Shown in pieces: positions 7,226 to 15,893 of a stretch of 64,000 bases of DNA. The DNA is taken from NCBI GenBank assembly GCA_000169075.1, contig AAVT01000001.1, forward strand, positions 124,001 to 188,000. Direction: 5' to 3'. Both the position numbers and the translations under genes were made by a program. The notes beneath the pieces are model-generated. The model did not search any database and was not told the DNA's origin. It saw only the letters and a program-made list of their open reading frames with translations. This DNA comes from a marine gamma proteobacterium HTCC2143 (lineage in GTDB: Bacteria; Pseudomonadota; Gammaproteobacteria; Pseudomonadales; Dasaniaceae). The first letter of the stretch is position 1. Each line of letters starts with the position of its first letter.

Positions 7226-8923
7226 TTATTTGCTAAAGGCTAGACCACCAGCCGCATTAGCGGTGTAATCTGTGTCAATACAAAAGATCTGCAACACGCC
7301 ACCCTCGAGAGCTGGTGCGGGCAATGGGTTGTTAGAGGTACACACTTTACCATCGCGGGTAAAAGTCACGTCTCGTGTATAAGTGCCGGTCAAAGGGATT
7401 GGATACGCCACCCAGCGCTCTTCGTCAGGAATAAAGCGAAAAAATCGATCCGTCATATTTTCATTGATCCAGATATCCTGAGTATCAGGATGAACACCCA
7501 GAGCATAGGGAGCAGGACGATAGCCCGGCGCATATTCAGGCATATCATAAACCTTAGTTTTAAAGCCATTGGGGTCAATACGCGCCAAGGTACCTTCGGA
7601 ATAGCCCGTCACCCAAAGAATCCCTTTTTTGTCGAAGTGCATACGGCGAGGACCCCGCACCGGTGAATCAAATTCTGTTGGCTCCAGCGTTTCAGGATCA
7701 ATACGCCCGACTTTGTCGCCGAACAAACGCCCATACCACATGGAGTCATCCAGCGGATTGATGTCAATCCCGTAGGGCTGGGTTCCAGCGCTGATACCTT
7801 GCGGCGCCACGCTTGGCAGATCAATGATCGTAAACTTGCCAGACACCGGATCCAAGCGACCAACCTTCTCAGAGCCCGCCAAGGTAAACCAGACAATACC
7901 GGCCTTATTAACACGAACACTGTGTGGGTAAACGGCACCAGTGGCCGGGTCGATCTGATGACTGGCTTCCCACTTATCCGTTGCCGGATTAAATACACCT
8001 ATACTCGTGCTGCCAGTATTAGTTACGTAGTATTTACCGTCATTACCCAAATCCAATGAGTGTGGACCATGGCGCTGATTCGGCCCGTAATTGGCGATAC
8101 CGTCAGCGGTACGATATTTGTCAGAATCACTACCCTTCTGCGGAATATACTCTGTCATGCCAGTTGCGGGATCGGTGATTGACATGTGATCTAACGACTG
8201 ATCAACGGTATAAAGCATACCGTTTTCATGGGCAATTGCGTCATGGGGAACACCGCGGTTGAGCAATGGATACTCATAAATTTTTGCCGTCGCCAACTCT
8301 TTAGCCAGCGGAAATTCAGGTCTAACCGTCAGTGGCTTACCGTCAAAACCTTTAGCAAAAATTTCGGCGCGCGCATCGCGTAATTTCATATCAAAATTGC
8401 CGAGGTATAAATGCATCCTATGGACAGTCTGCGCCCATGATTTTGCCGAGCGTGGCACCCGCGTAAAGGAGTTACCCATCTGGTGGCAGGACAGGCAATC
8501 GCGCTGAAACTGATAACGATTAAAATCTTTGTCGTCACCCTGCTCAAAAGGCAAATTACCGAAGTGGTAAGCCGCAGGCAAACTCTCAGAAATTTCTCGA
8601 TCACCCGTCATGGCAACCAATTGTAAATCTTTATTAACCGCCGCATTCGCAGCAAGCTCAACCACTCCCGTTGAGTCACGAAAGTACGGCGAGCGAGAAC
8701 GCAACTTCAACTCGCCCTGCAAGCGGGTCTGAAGCTCATAATTGCCTTCGGCATTGGTGTAAACAGACTCTGAAATGTTGTCAGCATTGGTCAGCCGTAC
8801 CATCACACCCTCCATCGCCTTACCGGTTGTATCGGTTACCTTTCCGGCCAACGTACCCGCTGTTGCTGATACCGCCATGACAGTCGCAACTAGCATTCCA
8901 AGCGTTGTTGTTAATTTTCTCAT
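7226..8923 (-). CDS. secreted beta-propeller (Vgb lyase-like) protein with heme c and carboxypeptidase-regulatory domains
   Basis: 565 residues. A signal peptide (residues 1-23) is followed by a carboxypeptidase-regulatory-like beta domain (about 24-95, GKVTDTTGKAMEGVMVRL). A c-type heme motif CLSCH is at 143-147. A long NHL/streptogramin-lyase-like propeller (about 200-560) has repeats such as VWFTLAGSEKVGRLDPVSG and DKVGRIDPETLEP. The propeller resembles virginiamycin B lyase, but no streptogramin substrate is expected in seawater, so lyase activity is not claimed. The heme next to a propeller suggests a periplasmic redox enzyme, perhaps an alcohol or sugar dehydrogenase-like protein. A terminator follows at 7178-7207. 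Confidence 0.8.
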   Translation of the reverse strand: MRKLTTTLGMLVATVMAVSATAGTLAGKVTDTTGKAMEGVMVRLTNADNISESVYTNAEGNYELQTRLQGELKLRSRSPYFRDSTGVVELAANAAVNKDLQLVAMTGDREISESLPAAYHFGNLPFEQGDDKDFNRYQFQRDCLSCHQMGNSFTRVPRSAKSWAQTVHRMHLYLGNFDMKLRDARAEIFAKGFDGKPLTVRPEFPLAKELATAKIYEYPLLNRGVPHDAIAHENGMLYTVDQSLDHMSITDPATGMTEYIPQKGSDSDKYRTADGIANYGPNQRHGPHSLDLGNDGKYYVTNTGSTSIGVFNPATDKWEASHQIDPATGAVYPHSVRVNKAGIVWFTLAGSEKVGRLDPVSGKFTIIDLPSVAPQGISAGTQPYGIDINPLDDSMWYGRLFGDKVGRIDPETLEPTEFDSPVRGPRRMHFDKKGILWVTGYSEGTLARIDPNGFKTKVYDMPEYAPGYRPAPYALGVHPDTQDIWINENMTDRFFRFIPDEERWVAYPIPLTGTYTRDVTFTRDGKVCTSNNPLPAPALEGGVLQIFCIDTDYTANAAGGLAFSK

Positions 8924-9287
8924 AAGAAAACACCTTATTTTTTTATTAGTCTTCAGTGACTGAGCAGGTCTCGTCTCCCGCGATAAAAATAGACTTCACA
9001 GGAGCGGCTAATTCATCAATCCACACTACAACAGTTCTGTCTTTTTTAAAAGTCGCTAAATTGCTCTGAGCACAAACAAAAACCGCATAAAAAGATGCTT
9101 TCAAAGCACTTTTTCCTTACCTAGATGAACATTAATTAATGATCTGCTACTCCGTCGCTTACTGCGTGAGATCCGCTAGTGTTTGCGAAACAGATTGTGT
9201 ACCATCGCGGTCAAGTATTGGTCATCAGTAGACCCTAACTCATACGCACATCCACCATGAACGCCACAACTTTGAAGGAACCACATT
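8924..9287. other. 364-bp divergent intergenic region
   Basis: Lies between the minus-strand propeller gene and the plus-strand lipoprotein gene, so both promoters should be here. It is AT-rich near 9040-9140 and holds an imperfect inverted repeat around 9100 (AAAGATGCTTTCAAAGCACTTTTT) and the short palindrome ATTAATTAAT near 9130. I found no convincing small gene or RNA, and no sharp promoter match. Confidence 0.5.
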
Positions 9288-9620
9288 ATGAATCATCTAA
9301 CACGCAGCTATAAGCTATTTGCCGTTGTTTGCTTGTCAGCCTTTCTGTTTGCCTGTGCCAGCACACCCAATTATTCAGAATATATTCTGGGACAATGGGA
9401 CACAGAAATAAGCGGCTTTCCTATTACGCTTGAATACAGCGATACTGAAATTAGCGTTATCGGTTTTGGTCAATCCATACCCTATGTATTAGAAGGCAAC
9501 ACCATCTCATTTGAATTTCAGGGAATGCAGGTATCGACCATAGAAATTGTCAGCGACAATGAAATGGTTCACACCAACACAACCACCCAAGCCGAACAAA
9601 CCATGAAGCGCAAGCTATAG
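9288..9620 (+). CDS. small lipoprotein, 110 aa
   Basis: The N-terminus is a lipoprotein signal (VVCLSAFLFACAST, lipobox FACA). The mature part of about 85 residues alternates polar and hydrophobic residues and looks like a small beta-barrel or lipocalin-type sheet (LGQWDTEISGFPITLEYSD). AAGGAA lies about 8-9 nt upstream of the ATG. It has no same-strand partner and is followed by a dispersed repeat. I do not recognise the family, and function is unknown. Confidence 0.7.
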   Translation: MNHLTRSYKLFAVVCLSAFLFACASTPNYSEYILGQWDTEISGFPITLEYSDTEISVIGFGQSIPYVLEGNTISFEFQGMQVSTIEIVSDNEMVHTNTTTQAEQTMKRKL

Positions 9621-9686
9621 TCCTTCGGTAGGTTATAGTCCTTGATTAGCTGAGCTCGTTTTACGTGACTCAGTTACATCTTTAAC

Positions 9687-10035
9687 CTCAGCAACAGCTA
9701 ACATTCTTGCTAGACGATGGCGGCAATGCCGCCCTCCTTCTCCCCTGAGCACTGGCTAACAACAGCAGGACTCGGCCACTCTCTCAGCAGCCATCTTTTT
9801 TACTTCGCAATAACGCCACCCGCCGTCCTCTCTCGCCGTGACTATTGACGCCTGCACGCTGTTAGATGAGAAAACATAAAGTTAGAAGGCTGGACTGAGG
9901 GTTGTCGCGAAAGTTAAAGGGACTGGCCGAAGCAGTGAATGAGACAGCACAGCGCATTAAGGCTCAAGCACTGCGGAGGGAACCCCGGAGGGGCCAGAAC
10001 CATACAGCGAGGCCCCCAAGCTCAGCCATCGGCGG
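9687..10035 (+). repeat. dispersed intergenic repeat, copy 1
   Basis: The 198-bp core (9838-10035) aligns almost without gaps, at roughly 80% identity by eye, to 33360-33555. Shared blocks include AAAGGGACTGGCCGA, GTGAATGAGACAGC, GGCTCAAGCACT and GCTCAGCCATCGGCG. Weaker similarity continues left to CTCAGCAAC (9687) and GATGGCGG (9716), but this copy carries about 90 bp that copy 2 lacks. A GGCGGCAATGCCGCC hairpin sits at 9719-9733. The 504-bp space it fills is between convergent genes. No frame is plainly conserved. Could be a MITE-like element, a decayed insertion sequence, or a structured RNA. Confidence 0.75.
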
Positions 10036-10124
10036 CAAAACACCAAACGCCCCCACCAACCGAACTACCAACTGATTATTGCTTTTGTCGGTCTAATCCG
10101 GCGGGCTTTTGCATAATCGCAACG

Positions 10125-10562
10125 CTATTTTTTCATCACTTCCAGCATTGCTTGCATTTTTTGATGCAACATATTGACGGCCTGCAGGGGACGGACCATG
10201 ACTTTAAATTCAATGATTTTTCCATCATCGTCCCAAGTAATAATATCAACGCCATTAATATATTTGCCGTCTATTTCCGACTCAAACTCCAGCACCGCAT
10301 GGTTACCGCTGGCAACTTCTTTAGAGTAACGAAACGACGACTCAGCACTCATGACTAAACCTTCCTGATGGACTTTGTTGTCAGTAGTGTTAAAAGTATT
10401 GCCCGCCGCTGAAAGGTACAACTTAGTCAATGCCTTGCCTTTCTGCGGTGTAAAAACAACCGGTGAACAAAACACACAGTCGTCATGTAGCAGCTCATCC
10501 AAACCACCTGGCAACTCACCTTTCATGTGCTGATGCCATCTTTCAAGATTTGTTGTGCTCAT
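10125..10562 (-). CDS. SnoaL/NTF2-like protein
   Basis: 145 residues from the ATG at 10562, chosen because GGGAGG lies 6 nt upstream; an ATG at 10592 would add ten residues without such a site. The opening MSTTNLERWHQHMKG, the DDCVFCSPVVFTP strand and the cone-shaped alpha/beta composition match the NTF2 fold (SnoaL-like), used by isomerases, hydratases and ligand-binding proteins. No catalytic residues can be assigned. It follows the PaaI-type thioesterase by 39 bp on the same strand and is probably co-transcribed. Confidence 0.75.
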   Translation of the reverse strand: MSTTNLERWHQHMKGELPGGLDELLHDDCVFCSPVVFTPQKGKALTKLYLSAAGNTFNTTDNKVHQEGLVMSAESSFRYSKEVASGNHAVLEFESEIDGKYINGVDIITWDDDGKIIEFKVMVRPLQAVNMLHQKMQAMLEVMKK

Positions 10563-10601
10563 AAGAGCCTCCCTCGTTGTTGAGTATTCCATACAAATCG
10601 A

Positions 10602-11045
10602 CTATTCGTGCGGTGTTAACGGTACTAGCTTGGCAGTTGAGGTGCCTTTCGCCAGCACTTCGCCTGCTTCATTTAACAACCGGCCTTCTAAAAACCCCAG
10701 CGATCGGCCACGCTTTTCAATCCAGCCTTCGGCAAAAACTCGACCCGGTGACACTGATTTTAAAAAGGTGACTTTTATCTCCAGCGATAAAGGCGACATC
10801 CCATAATCCGTCGCCATAATCACCGAGTGCGCCATCGCGGCGTCAATCCAGCCGGTGACAAAACCACCCTGAACAACGCCACCAGAATGGCAAAATGCCA
10901 TTTTTGCTTCGTACTCAATGCGAACACAAGTGGTTTCTTTATCGAATGAAACCACTTCTACCATGCCCAATGATTGGTTAAGATCATTGGGGACGCCCAT
11001 CACTTTTCCATTATCCGCCGGTGCTGTTTCAGTATCCATAGACAT
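10602..11045 (-). CDS. PaaI-family hot-dog thioesterase
   Basis: 147 residues with a single hot-dog fold. The family core reads AFCHSGGVVQGGFVTGWIDA, where the HSGGVVQGG turn and following helix correspond to the HGG..A...D region of PaaI/YigI-type acyl-CoA thioesterases, and FLKSVSPGRVFAEGW is the conserved second strand pair. The substrate would be an aryl- or acyl-CoA. Start is uncertain by two codons (11045 or 11039). It is the first gene of a two-gene unit with the SnoaL-like gene. Confidence 0.8.
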   Translation of the reverse strand: MSMDTETAPADNGKVMGVPNDLNQSLGMVEVVSFDKETTCVRIEYEAKMAFCHSGGVVQGGFVTGWIDAAMAHSVIMATDYGMSPLSLEIKVTFLKSVSPGRVFAEGWIEKRGRSLGFLEGRLLNEAGEVLAKGTSTAKLVPLTPHE

Positions 11046-11217
11046 CTCTTGTTGGTTTGCCGATTATCGGGGCGCGGGTTATCAGGCCTAAAGTGGCGCT
11101 GAAACCTGAAACATTGACGAAGTATCAATCGCCCGCCTGCTAAAAAAGCGGTACATTGTATACATAATTTTCAAAGATGAAATCAGCACCGCTTTCATCC
11201 CTTATAAACAGCGGTCA

Positions 11218-12534
11218 ATGTGGGAGCCTCCCCTGCCAGATTCTTTAAAAAACAACCATCAGCAGCAAACCTCCGATAACCACTCACCGGCGGATGATAC
11301 CAGCCTTAATAGCCCCGCCGGCAAACGCGCCTTCATCCTACTCTGGTGCACGCTGCTGTTCATGGGCATGGGACAATCGTTGGTATTTTCAACACTTCCC
11401 CCTATTGCCCGTTCGCTGGGCATGACCCCCATGCAAATTTCGCTGATGTTCGGCGTCTCAGCTGTTTGCTGGGTATTTATGTCGCCGAAATGGGGACGAA
11501 AAAGCGATACCTGGGGCAGAAAGCCCGCCATTCTTATTGGTTTTGCCGGTTTTGCCATCTCTATGGTGTCGCTGCCGACGGTGGTTTATTTAGGCACCAT
11601 ATCCGTCCTACCGGTTGCCTGGATGTGGCCACTGATGATCGTTTCTCGCGCTATTTTTGGGATTTTTGGTTCCGCTAATATGCCCGCCTCTCAGGCCTGG
11701 GTAGCAGAGCGCTCCTCCCGAGCCGATCGAACCAAACGCATTGCTGCCGTTGGCGCGGCTTTCGGCGTTGGCAACATGTTAGGGCCCGGCATTGGCTCTT
11801 TGCTGGCAGTATTTGGTATGCTGACGCCGTTCTATGTGGTTACTGTGCTTGCTGTTTTGGGGGCAGTAGCTATTCAGGCCTATCTCCCGGAAAACGCCAA
11901 ACCACCGAGTCACAGCAACGATGCCGAGGATAAGCCGACTCTCAAGCTGACCGATGAGCGAGTATTACCTTTTTTGATATTGGCCATAGCGGCTGGTTTG
12001 GCCCACGCAACACAGGTGCAGGCGGCGGCGCTGTATTTTCAAGACATGCTTCATCTCACGGTTCAGGAAACACAACAATACGTGGGTATTGGCCTCATGG
12101 CAGGTGCTGGATCTGCCATGTTTGCACAGATGGTTCTCGTCCAAAAGCTCAATCCGTCACCCCGATCAATGATCTACTATGGCCTCTCGTTAACAGCCAT
12201 CGGCTACACGTTCCTGATTTTTGCCGACAGCTTTTCGCTATTAATCACCGCTATGATGGTGACCGGTATGGGGCTAGGGCTGTTGCGCCCCGGTACTAAT
12301 GCAGCCGCGTCGCTGTCTGTGTCGCATCAGGAGCAGGGAGCCATAGCAGGGATCATGGGGGGCATAGGGGCAGCGGGCCATATTATGGTGCCCTTTGTGA
12401 GTATGAACTTGTACGCTATTAAGCCCGAATACCCTTTTATTTTCACCCTCGTGTTGATCTTAGGCATCATGGTGTTCGCCGCTAAGAACAGCACCGTCAA
12501 AAAATCGGGAATGACCCGCACGGCTGAAGATTAA
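11218..12534 (+). CDS. MFS transporter
   Basis: 438 residues with twelve predicted membrane helices. The first helix reads FMGMGQSLVFSTLPPIA and the loop 2-3 motif A is GRKSDTWGRKPAIL. The N-terminus before helix 1 is long and polar, about 40 residues. I see no good ribosome-binding site at the ATG, so the true start may be further in. It is paralogous to the transporter at 15894-17213 (same helix 1 and motif A), and the two bracket a TonB receptor. It probably moves the same kind of small hydrophobic or organic-acid substrate across the inner membrane. Direction and substrate are unknown. Confidence 0.85.
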   Translation: MWEPPLPDSLKNNHQQQTSDNHSPADDTSLNSPAGKRAFILLWCTLLFMGMGQSLVFSTLPPIARSLGMTPMQISLMFGVSAVCWVFMSPKWGRKSDTWGRKPAILIGFAGFAISMVSLPTVVYLGTISVLPVAWMWPLMIVSRAIFGIFGSANMPASQAWVAERSSRADRTKRIAAVGAAFGVGNMLGPGIGSLLAVFGMLTPFYVVTVLAVLGAVAIQAYLPENAKPPSHSNDAEDKPTLKLTDERVLPFLILAIAAGLAHATQVQAAALYFQDMLHLTVQETQQYVGIGLMAGAGSAMFAQMVLVQKLNPSPRSMIYYGLSLTAIGYTFLIFADSFSLLITAMMVTGMGLGLLRPGTNAAASLSVSHQEQGAIAGIMGGIGAAGHIMVPFVSMNLYAIKPEYPFIFTLVLILGIMVFAAKNSTVKKSGMTRTAED

Positions 12535-12822
12535 AAAGCGCGGATAATCACTCCCGCACATACCCCCCAGCTGCTAGGCACGCAGTGCCAACCAACCTAA
12601 CCAAGAGGCCTGTTCACAGTGGATTTAGCACATTTTTTTATAGCTGCTAAACTCATCGTAGTGGCTAGATCAATTTCACAGCAATTCGTCGTTGCTATGA
12701 TCAATATACTGTGTTTCACTAGCCGCCATTGGTCCCCCAAAAAAATCAACAGGGACCAGTTTGACAATAACGGATTTTTTATAATAACGCGTTACCCGTC
12801 AAATCTAACAGGAGATTGACCT

Positions 12823-15726
12823 ATGACCCACGTAATACACCGGAATCGACCCTCGGGTTTGTTCCAATCAGCCATAAAACCGCTATCCCGCGGGATTGCT
12901 GTGGCGGTAGCACTTGCTGCTACGCCGTTAGCTTTCGCACAAGATGACGAGGTGCTTGAAGAAGTACTCATCACCGGTTCCTTGATCAAAGGCACGCAAA
13001 CAGACTCAGTACAAAATGTTTCTGCTTACGATCGGTCTGCGCTGGATATGCAAAACACACCAACAATTACTGATTTCATCAAAAACTTGAGCTTTAGCTC
13101 CGGTGTAGACGGCGACTCTAACCAATTTGAATCCAATGCTACTGAAGGTTTGTCAAACGTCAACCTTAGGGGTCTTGGACCAGCCAGAACACTCGTTCTC
13201 ATCAACGGTCAGCGCCAAGTAGCTGTGCCCGTTCGTTTGGGCGCAGGTCGTTTTGTTGATACCAACAGTATTCCTTCTGCCGCCGTTGAGCGCGTTGAAA
13301 TACTCAAAGAAGGTGCTGCAGCCACTTACGGTTCCGATGCGATCGGCGGTGTTGTTAACTTTCGCACCCGTAAAGACTTCGAAGGCTTTGAAGTTCAAGG
13401 CGGCTTCACCGATATCGAAGATAGCGATGGCGACATGAACCTCAGCGCTATATTTGGTACCGTTATCGGCGATTTTAACTGGGTAACTTCAATTGGACTC
13501 AGCTCACGCTCACAGCTTCGGCAGAGAGACCGTGATTGGTCGTCAAATCTTGATGGGTCGGCATACCCTTTCGGTGGTTATTCCTCTATCGGTAACCCAG
13601 GAACGCTTTATCCATTTTTAGATACCAACCCGGCCGGTGATGGCCTCGGTCTTGATACTATTATTGGGCCAGGGCTTCCTGATCCAGGTTGTGCGGACGT
13701 AGGTAGTCTTGTTGCCGGTGGCGCTTGCCGCTTCCAGTACACTCAATTCGACAACCTGGTTGAAGATGAGGAACATTGGCAAGTTTTTTCTGAATTAAAC
13801 GGAGAATTATCTGGCGGACAGGTAGTTCACTTAGAATTCATGTATGCAGAGACTGAGGTTCCCAACTGGGCGACTTCGCCATCTTATCCTCCACAGCGAT
13901 TAATTGACCCTGTTCAATCTGTAACTGCTGATAACCCGGGCTGGGCTAGCTTTACTGAGGCATTCCCAGGCTACTTAGCGGCACTACCAGCAGTGCCTGA
14001 CTATATCATCATGCGGGGTCGTGTGAATGGTGCCGGAGCAAACGGACCTCGTGAAGCGAAAAGAGAATACGAAACATTGCGTTTCGCAGGATCAATCGAA
14101 GGTCAGTTCGACAACGATATTGGCTACACCGTTAACGCTGCTTACTCACATTCTGAAGGTGGCTACAACAGTGTCGATGCCAGCATAGAAAAGACCGCAC
14201 TGGCCTTTAGAGGTTATGGTGGTGAAGGCTGCGGTGCTACGCTGAACAACGATGAAAGCGTTAGCCCTAACGGAGCTATTGCTGGCGCAGGCGACTGTGT
14301 CTACTACAACCCGTTTTCAACCGCTATTCAGTTTGGTTACAACGGACAATTCGAAAACCCTAACTATGATGCTTCAGTAGCAAATTCGCAGGCATTGCAG
14401 GACTGGATAGACGATGAGTGGGAAGTTCGTGGTGAAAACGATTTGTTCACCGCTGACGTCATTTTTAACCAATCGGTTGAAAATATCGACTTAGCGTATG
14501 GTTTGCAGTATCGCTATAACGAGGTTTCTCAAGACGTTGATTCTATTGCCAATTTGGCCGACAACCCTTGTCGTGTCACTGGTTATAAAGGCTGTCCTGA
14601 GTCTAGCCAGTCAGGCTTACACAGCTTCTTGGCTGCAGGATCTGACTTTGACCTGGACTCAACGGTTTATGCCGCTTTTGGTGAAGCAAACATTGAGCTC
14701 AGCGATAAACTGAACATGAATGTTGGCGTTCGTTATGAAAACTATGGCGATGGCCTAGACACATTTGACCCTAAAGTGGCTATGCAATATCACTTTAACG
14801 ATAATCTGTCGTTGCGGACATCGTTCCAAACCACTTATCGGGCACCTGATCCCAATCAGCTGGATGACTCTACCTCAACAGGTCTATCTTTCGTCTTAGC
14901 AACATTGGCATTTAAGGCAATTGATGCAACGGGTAACCCTGATTTAGAACCTGAGTCAGCCTTTACCTACAATATGGGTCTTGTGTGGAGCTCTGATAAC
15001 TTCCAAGCGTCATTGGATTATTGGGCCTTTGATTTTAAAAACCCAATTATCACTGAGTCGTTTAACCAGATCGTTGGTGCTTACGCCGCTGGTGGTGATT
15101 CTAAAGCCGCGGTCCAAAGCCAAATCACCTGTCAAGGTGGTGTTACTGATGGTTCTTGTGCCGCTAGTGGTATAGAGCGTATACAAGTCAATATCGTCAA
15201 TGGGCCACGTACCCAGACTAACGGCTTTGACTTCTACAGTGATTACTCGACAATGATAGCTGAAATGCCAGTGAACATTGGTTTGGAAGGTACATACACG
15301 CTGAAGTATTCTGTTGACTCATACTCTATTGGTGACACTAAAGTTGCCGACGGATTTGAAGCCGCTGGATTCTATAACTCGGGCAACAATGTACGTCCGA
15401 TACAAGACTTGAAAATGCGCGTGCATCTTAACGTTGCAATTAACGAGTACCTTAACGCGTTAATGTATGTGAACTATACGTCTGAGTACGACGATCGAAG
15501 AGACGCTGTTAAAAGCGCCTTCGGTGTAGACTCAGTTGATGATCACACCACGATTGACTTCCACTTGTCGACTACACTGATGGACGACTCTTTGTCGTTG
15601 ACTGCATCGGTACTTAACGCCACAGACGAAGATCCGCCTGTAGCTTATGGCGACTTGATGTATGATGCTTATTCGCATAACCCTCTGGGACGTATGCTCA
15701 AAGTAGGCTTTAAATACAGCATGTAA
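12823..15726 (+). CDS. TonB-dependent outer-membrane receptor
   Basis: 967 residues. The signal peptide is cleaved probably after Ala39 (AATPLAFA), followed by a TonB-box-like DDEVLEEVLITGS. The plug domain (about 60-180) includes VNLRGLGPARTLVLINGQR and VERVEILKEGAAATYGSDA. The remainder is a 22-strand barrel ending GRMLKVGFKYSM. Length and plug style match the large receptors for oligosaccharides or complex organics rather than siderophore receptors. AGGAG lies about 8 nt before the ATG. A terminator follows at once, so it is transcribed alone. Its flanking MFS paralogues suggest a shared uptake route. Confidence 0.92.
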   Translation: MTHVIHRNRPSGLFQSAIKPLSRGIAVAVALAATPLAFAQDDEVLEEVLITGSLIKGTQTDSVQNVSAYDRSALDMQNTPTITDFIKNLSFSSGVDGDSNQFESNATEGLSNVNLRGLGPARTLVLINGQRQVAVPVRLGAGRFVDTNSIPSAAVERVEILKEGAAATYGSDAIGGVVNFRTRKDFEGFEVQGGFTDIEDSDGDMNLSAIFGTVIGDFNWVTSIGLSSRSQLRQRDRDWSSNLDGSAYPFGGYSSIGNPGTLYPFLDTNPAGDGLGLDTIIGPGLPDPGCADVGSLVAGGACRFQYTQFDNLVEDEEHWQVFSELNGELSGGQVVHLEFMYAETEVPNWATSPSYPPQRLIDPVQSVTADNPGWASFTEAFPGYLAALPAVPDYIIMRGRVNGAGANGPREAKREYETLRFAGSIEGQFDNDIGYTVNAAYSHSEGGYNSVDASIEKTALAFRGYGGEGCGATLNNDESVSPNGAIAGAGDCVYYNPFSTAIQFGYNGQFENPNYDASVANSQALQDWIDDEWEVRGENDLFTADVIFNQSVENIDLAYGLQYRYNEVSQDVDSIANLADNPCRVTGYKGCPESSQSGLHSFLAAGSDFDLDSTVYAAFGEANIELSDKLNMNVGVRYENYGDGLDTFDPKVAMQYHFNDNLSLRTSFQTTYRAPDPNQLDDSTSTGLSFVLATLAFKAIDATGNPDLEPESAFTYNMGLVWSSDNFQASLDYWAFDFKNPIITESFNQIVGAYAAGGDSKAAVQSQITCQGGVTDGSCAASGIERIQVNIVNGPRTQTNGFDFYSDYSTMIAEMPVNIGLEGTYTLKYSVDSYSIGDTKVADGFEAAGFYNSGNNVRPIQDLKMRVHLNVAINEYLNALMYVNYTSEYDDRRDAVKSAFGVDSVDDHTTIDFHLSTTLMDDSLSLTASVLNATDEDPPVAYGDLMYDAYSHNPLGRMLKVGFKYSM

Positions 15727-15753
15727 AATGTCCTTAGGGATATTGTAAAATAG

Positions 15754-15785
15754 AAAAGGCGCCGAGCAATCGGCGCCTTTTTTTT
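15754..15785 (+). terminator. rho-independent terminator
   Basis: Stem GGCGCCG - AGCAAT - CGGCGCC preceded by AAAA and followed by eight T residues, 28 bp after the stop codon of the TonB receptor gene. A strong intrinsic terminator that separates the receptor from the MFS gene at 15894. Confidence 0.9.
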
Positions 15786-15893
15786 GTCTATACAATAGAT
15801 CACAACACTCTATAATGCCGACCCCTATGAGGGCACACTCGAACAGTTGATTCGGAAACCCTATCCCAGCGTCTGTCGACTTCGAGAAACCTC

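Noticed and set aside
7226..8923. Streptogramin (virginiamycin) resistance lyase
   Set aside because: The propeller resembles Vgb, but extra heme and regulatory domains and the secretion signal differ from true Vgb, which is a cytoplasmic single-domain enzyme.
9838..10035. Integron attC-like site (GTTAGAT/GTTAGAC boxes in both repeat copies)
   Set aside because: A GTTRRRY-like box is present, but I could not find the matching inverse core box and the paired L sites at the right spacing, and there is no integrase.
9939..10358. 139-codon plus-strand frame starting MRQHSALRLKHC
   Set aside because: It begins inside the dispersed repeat and continues antisense into the SnoaL-like gene. Copy 2 shares only a few residues at the start, and no ribosome site precedes it.
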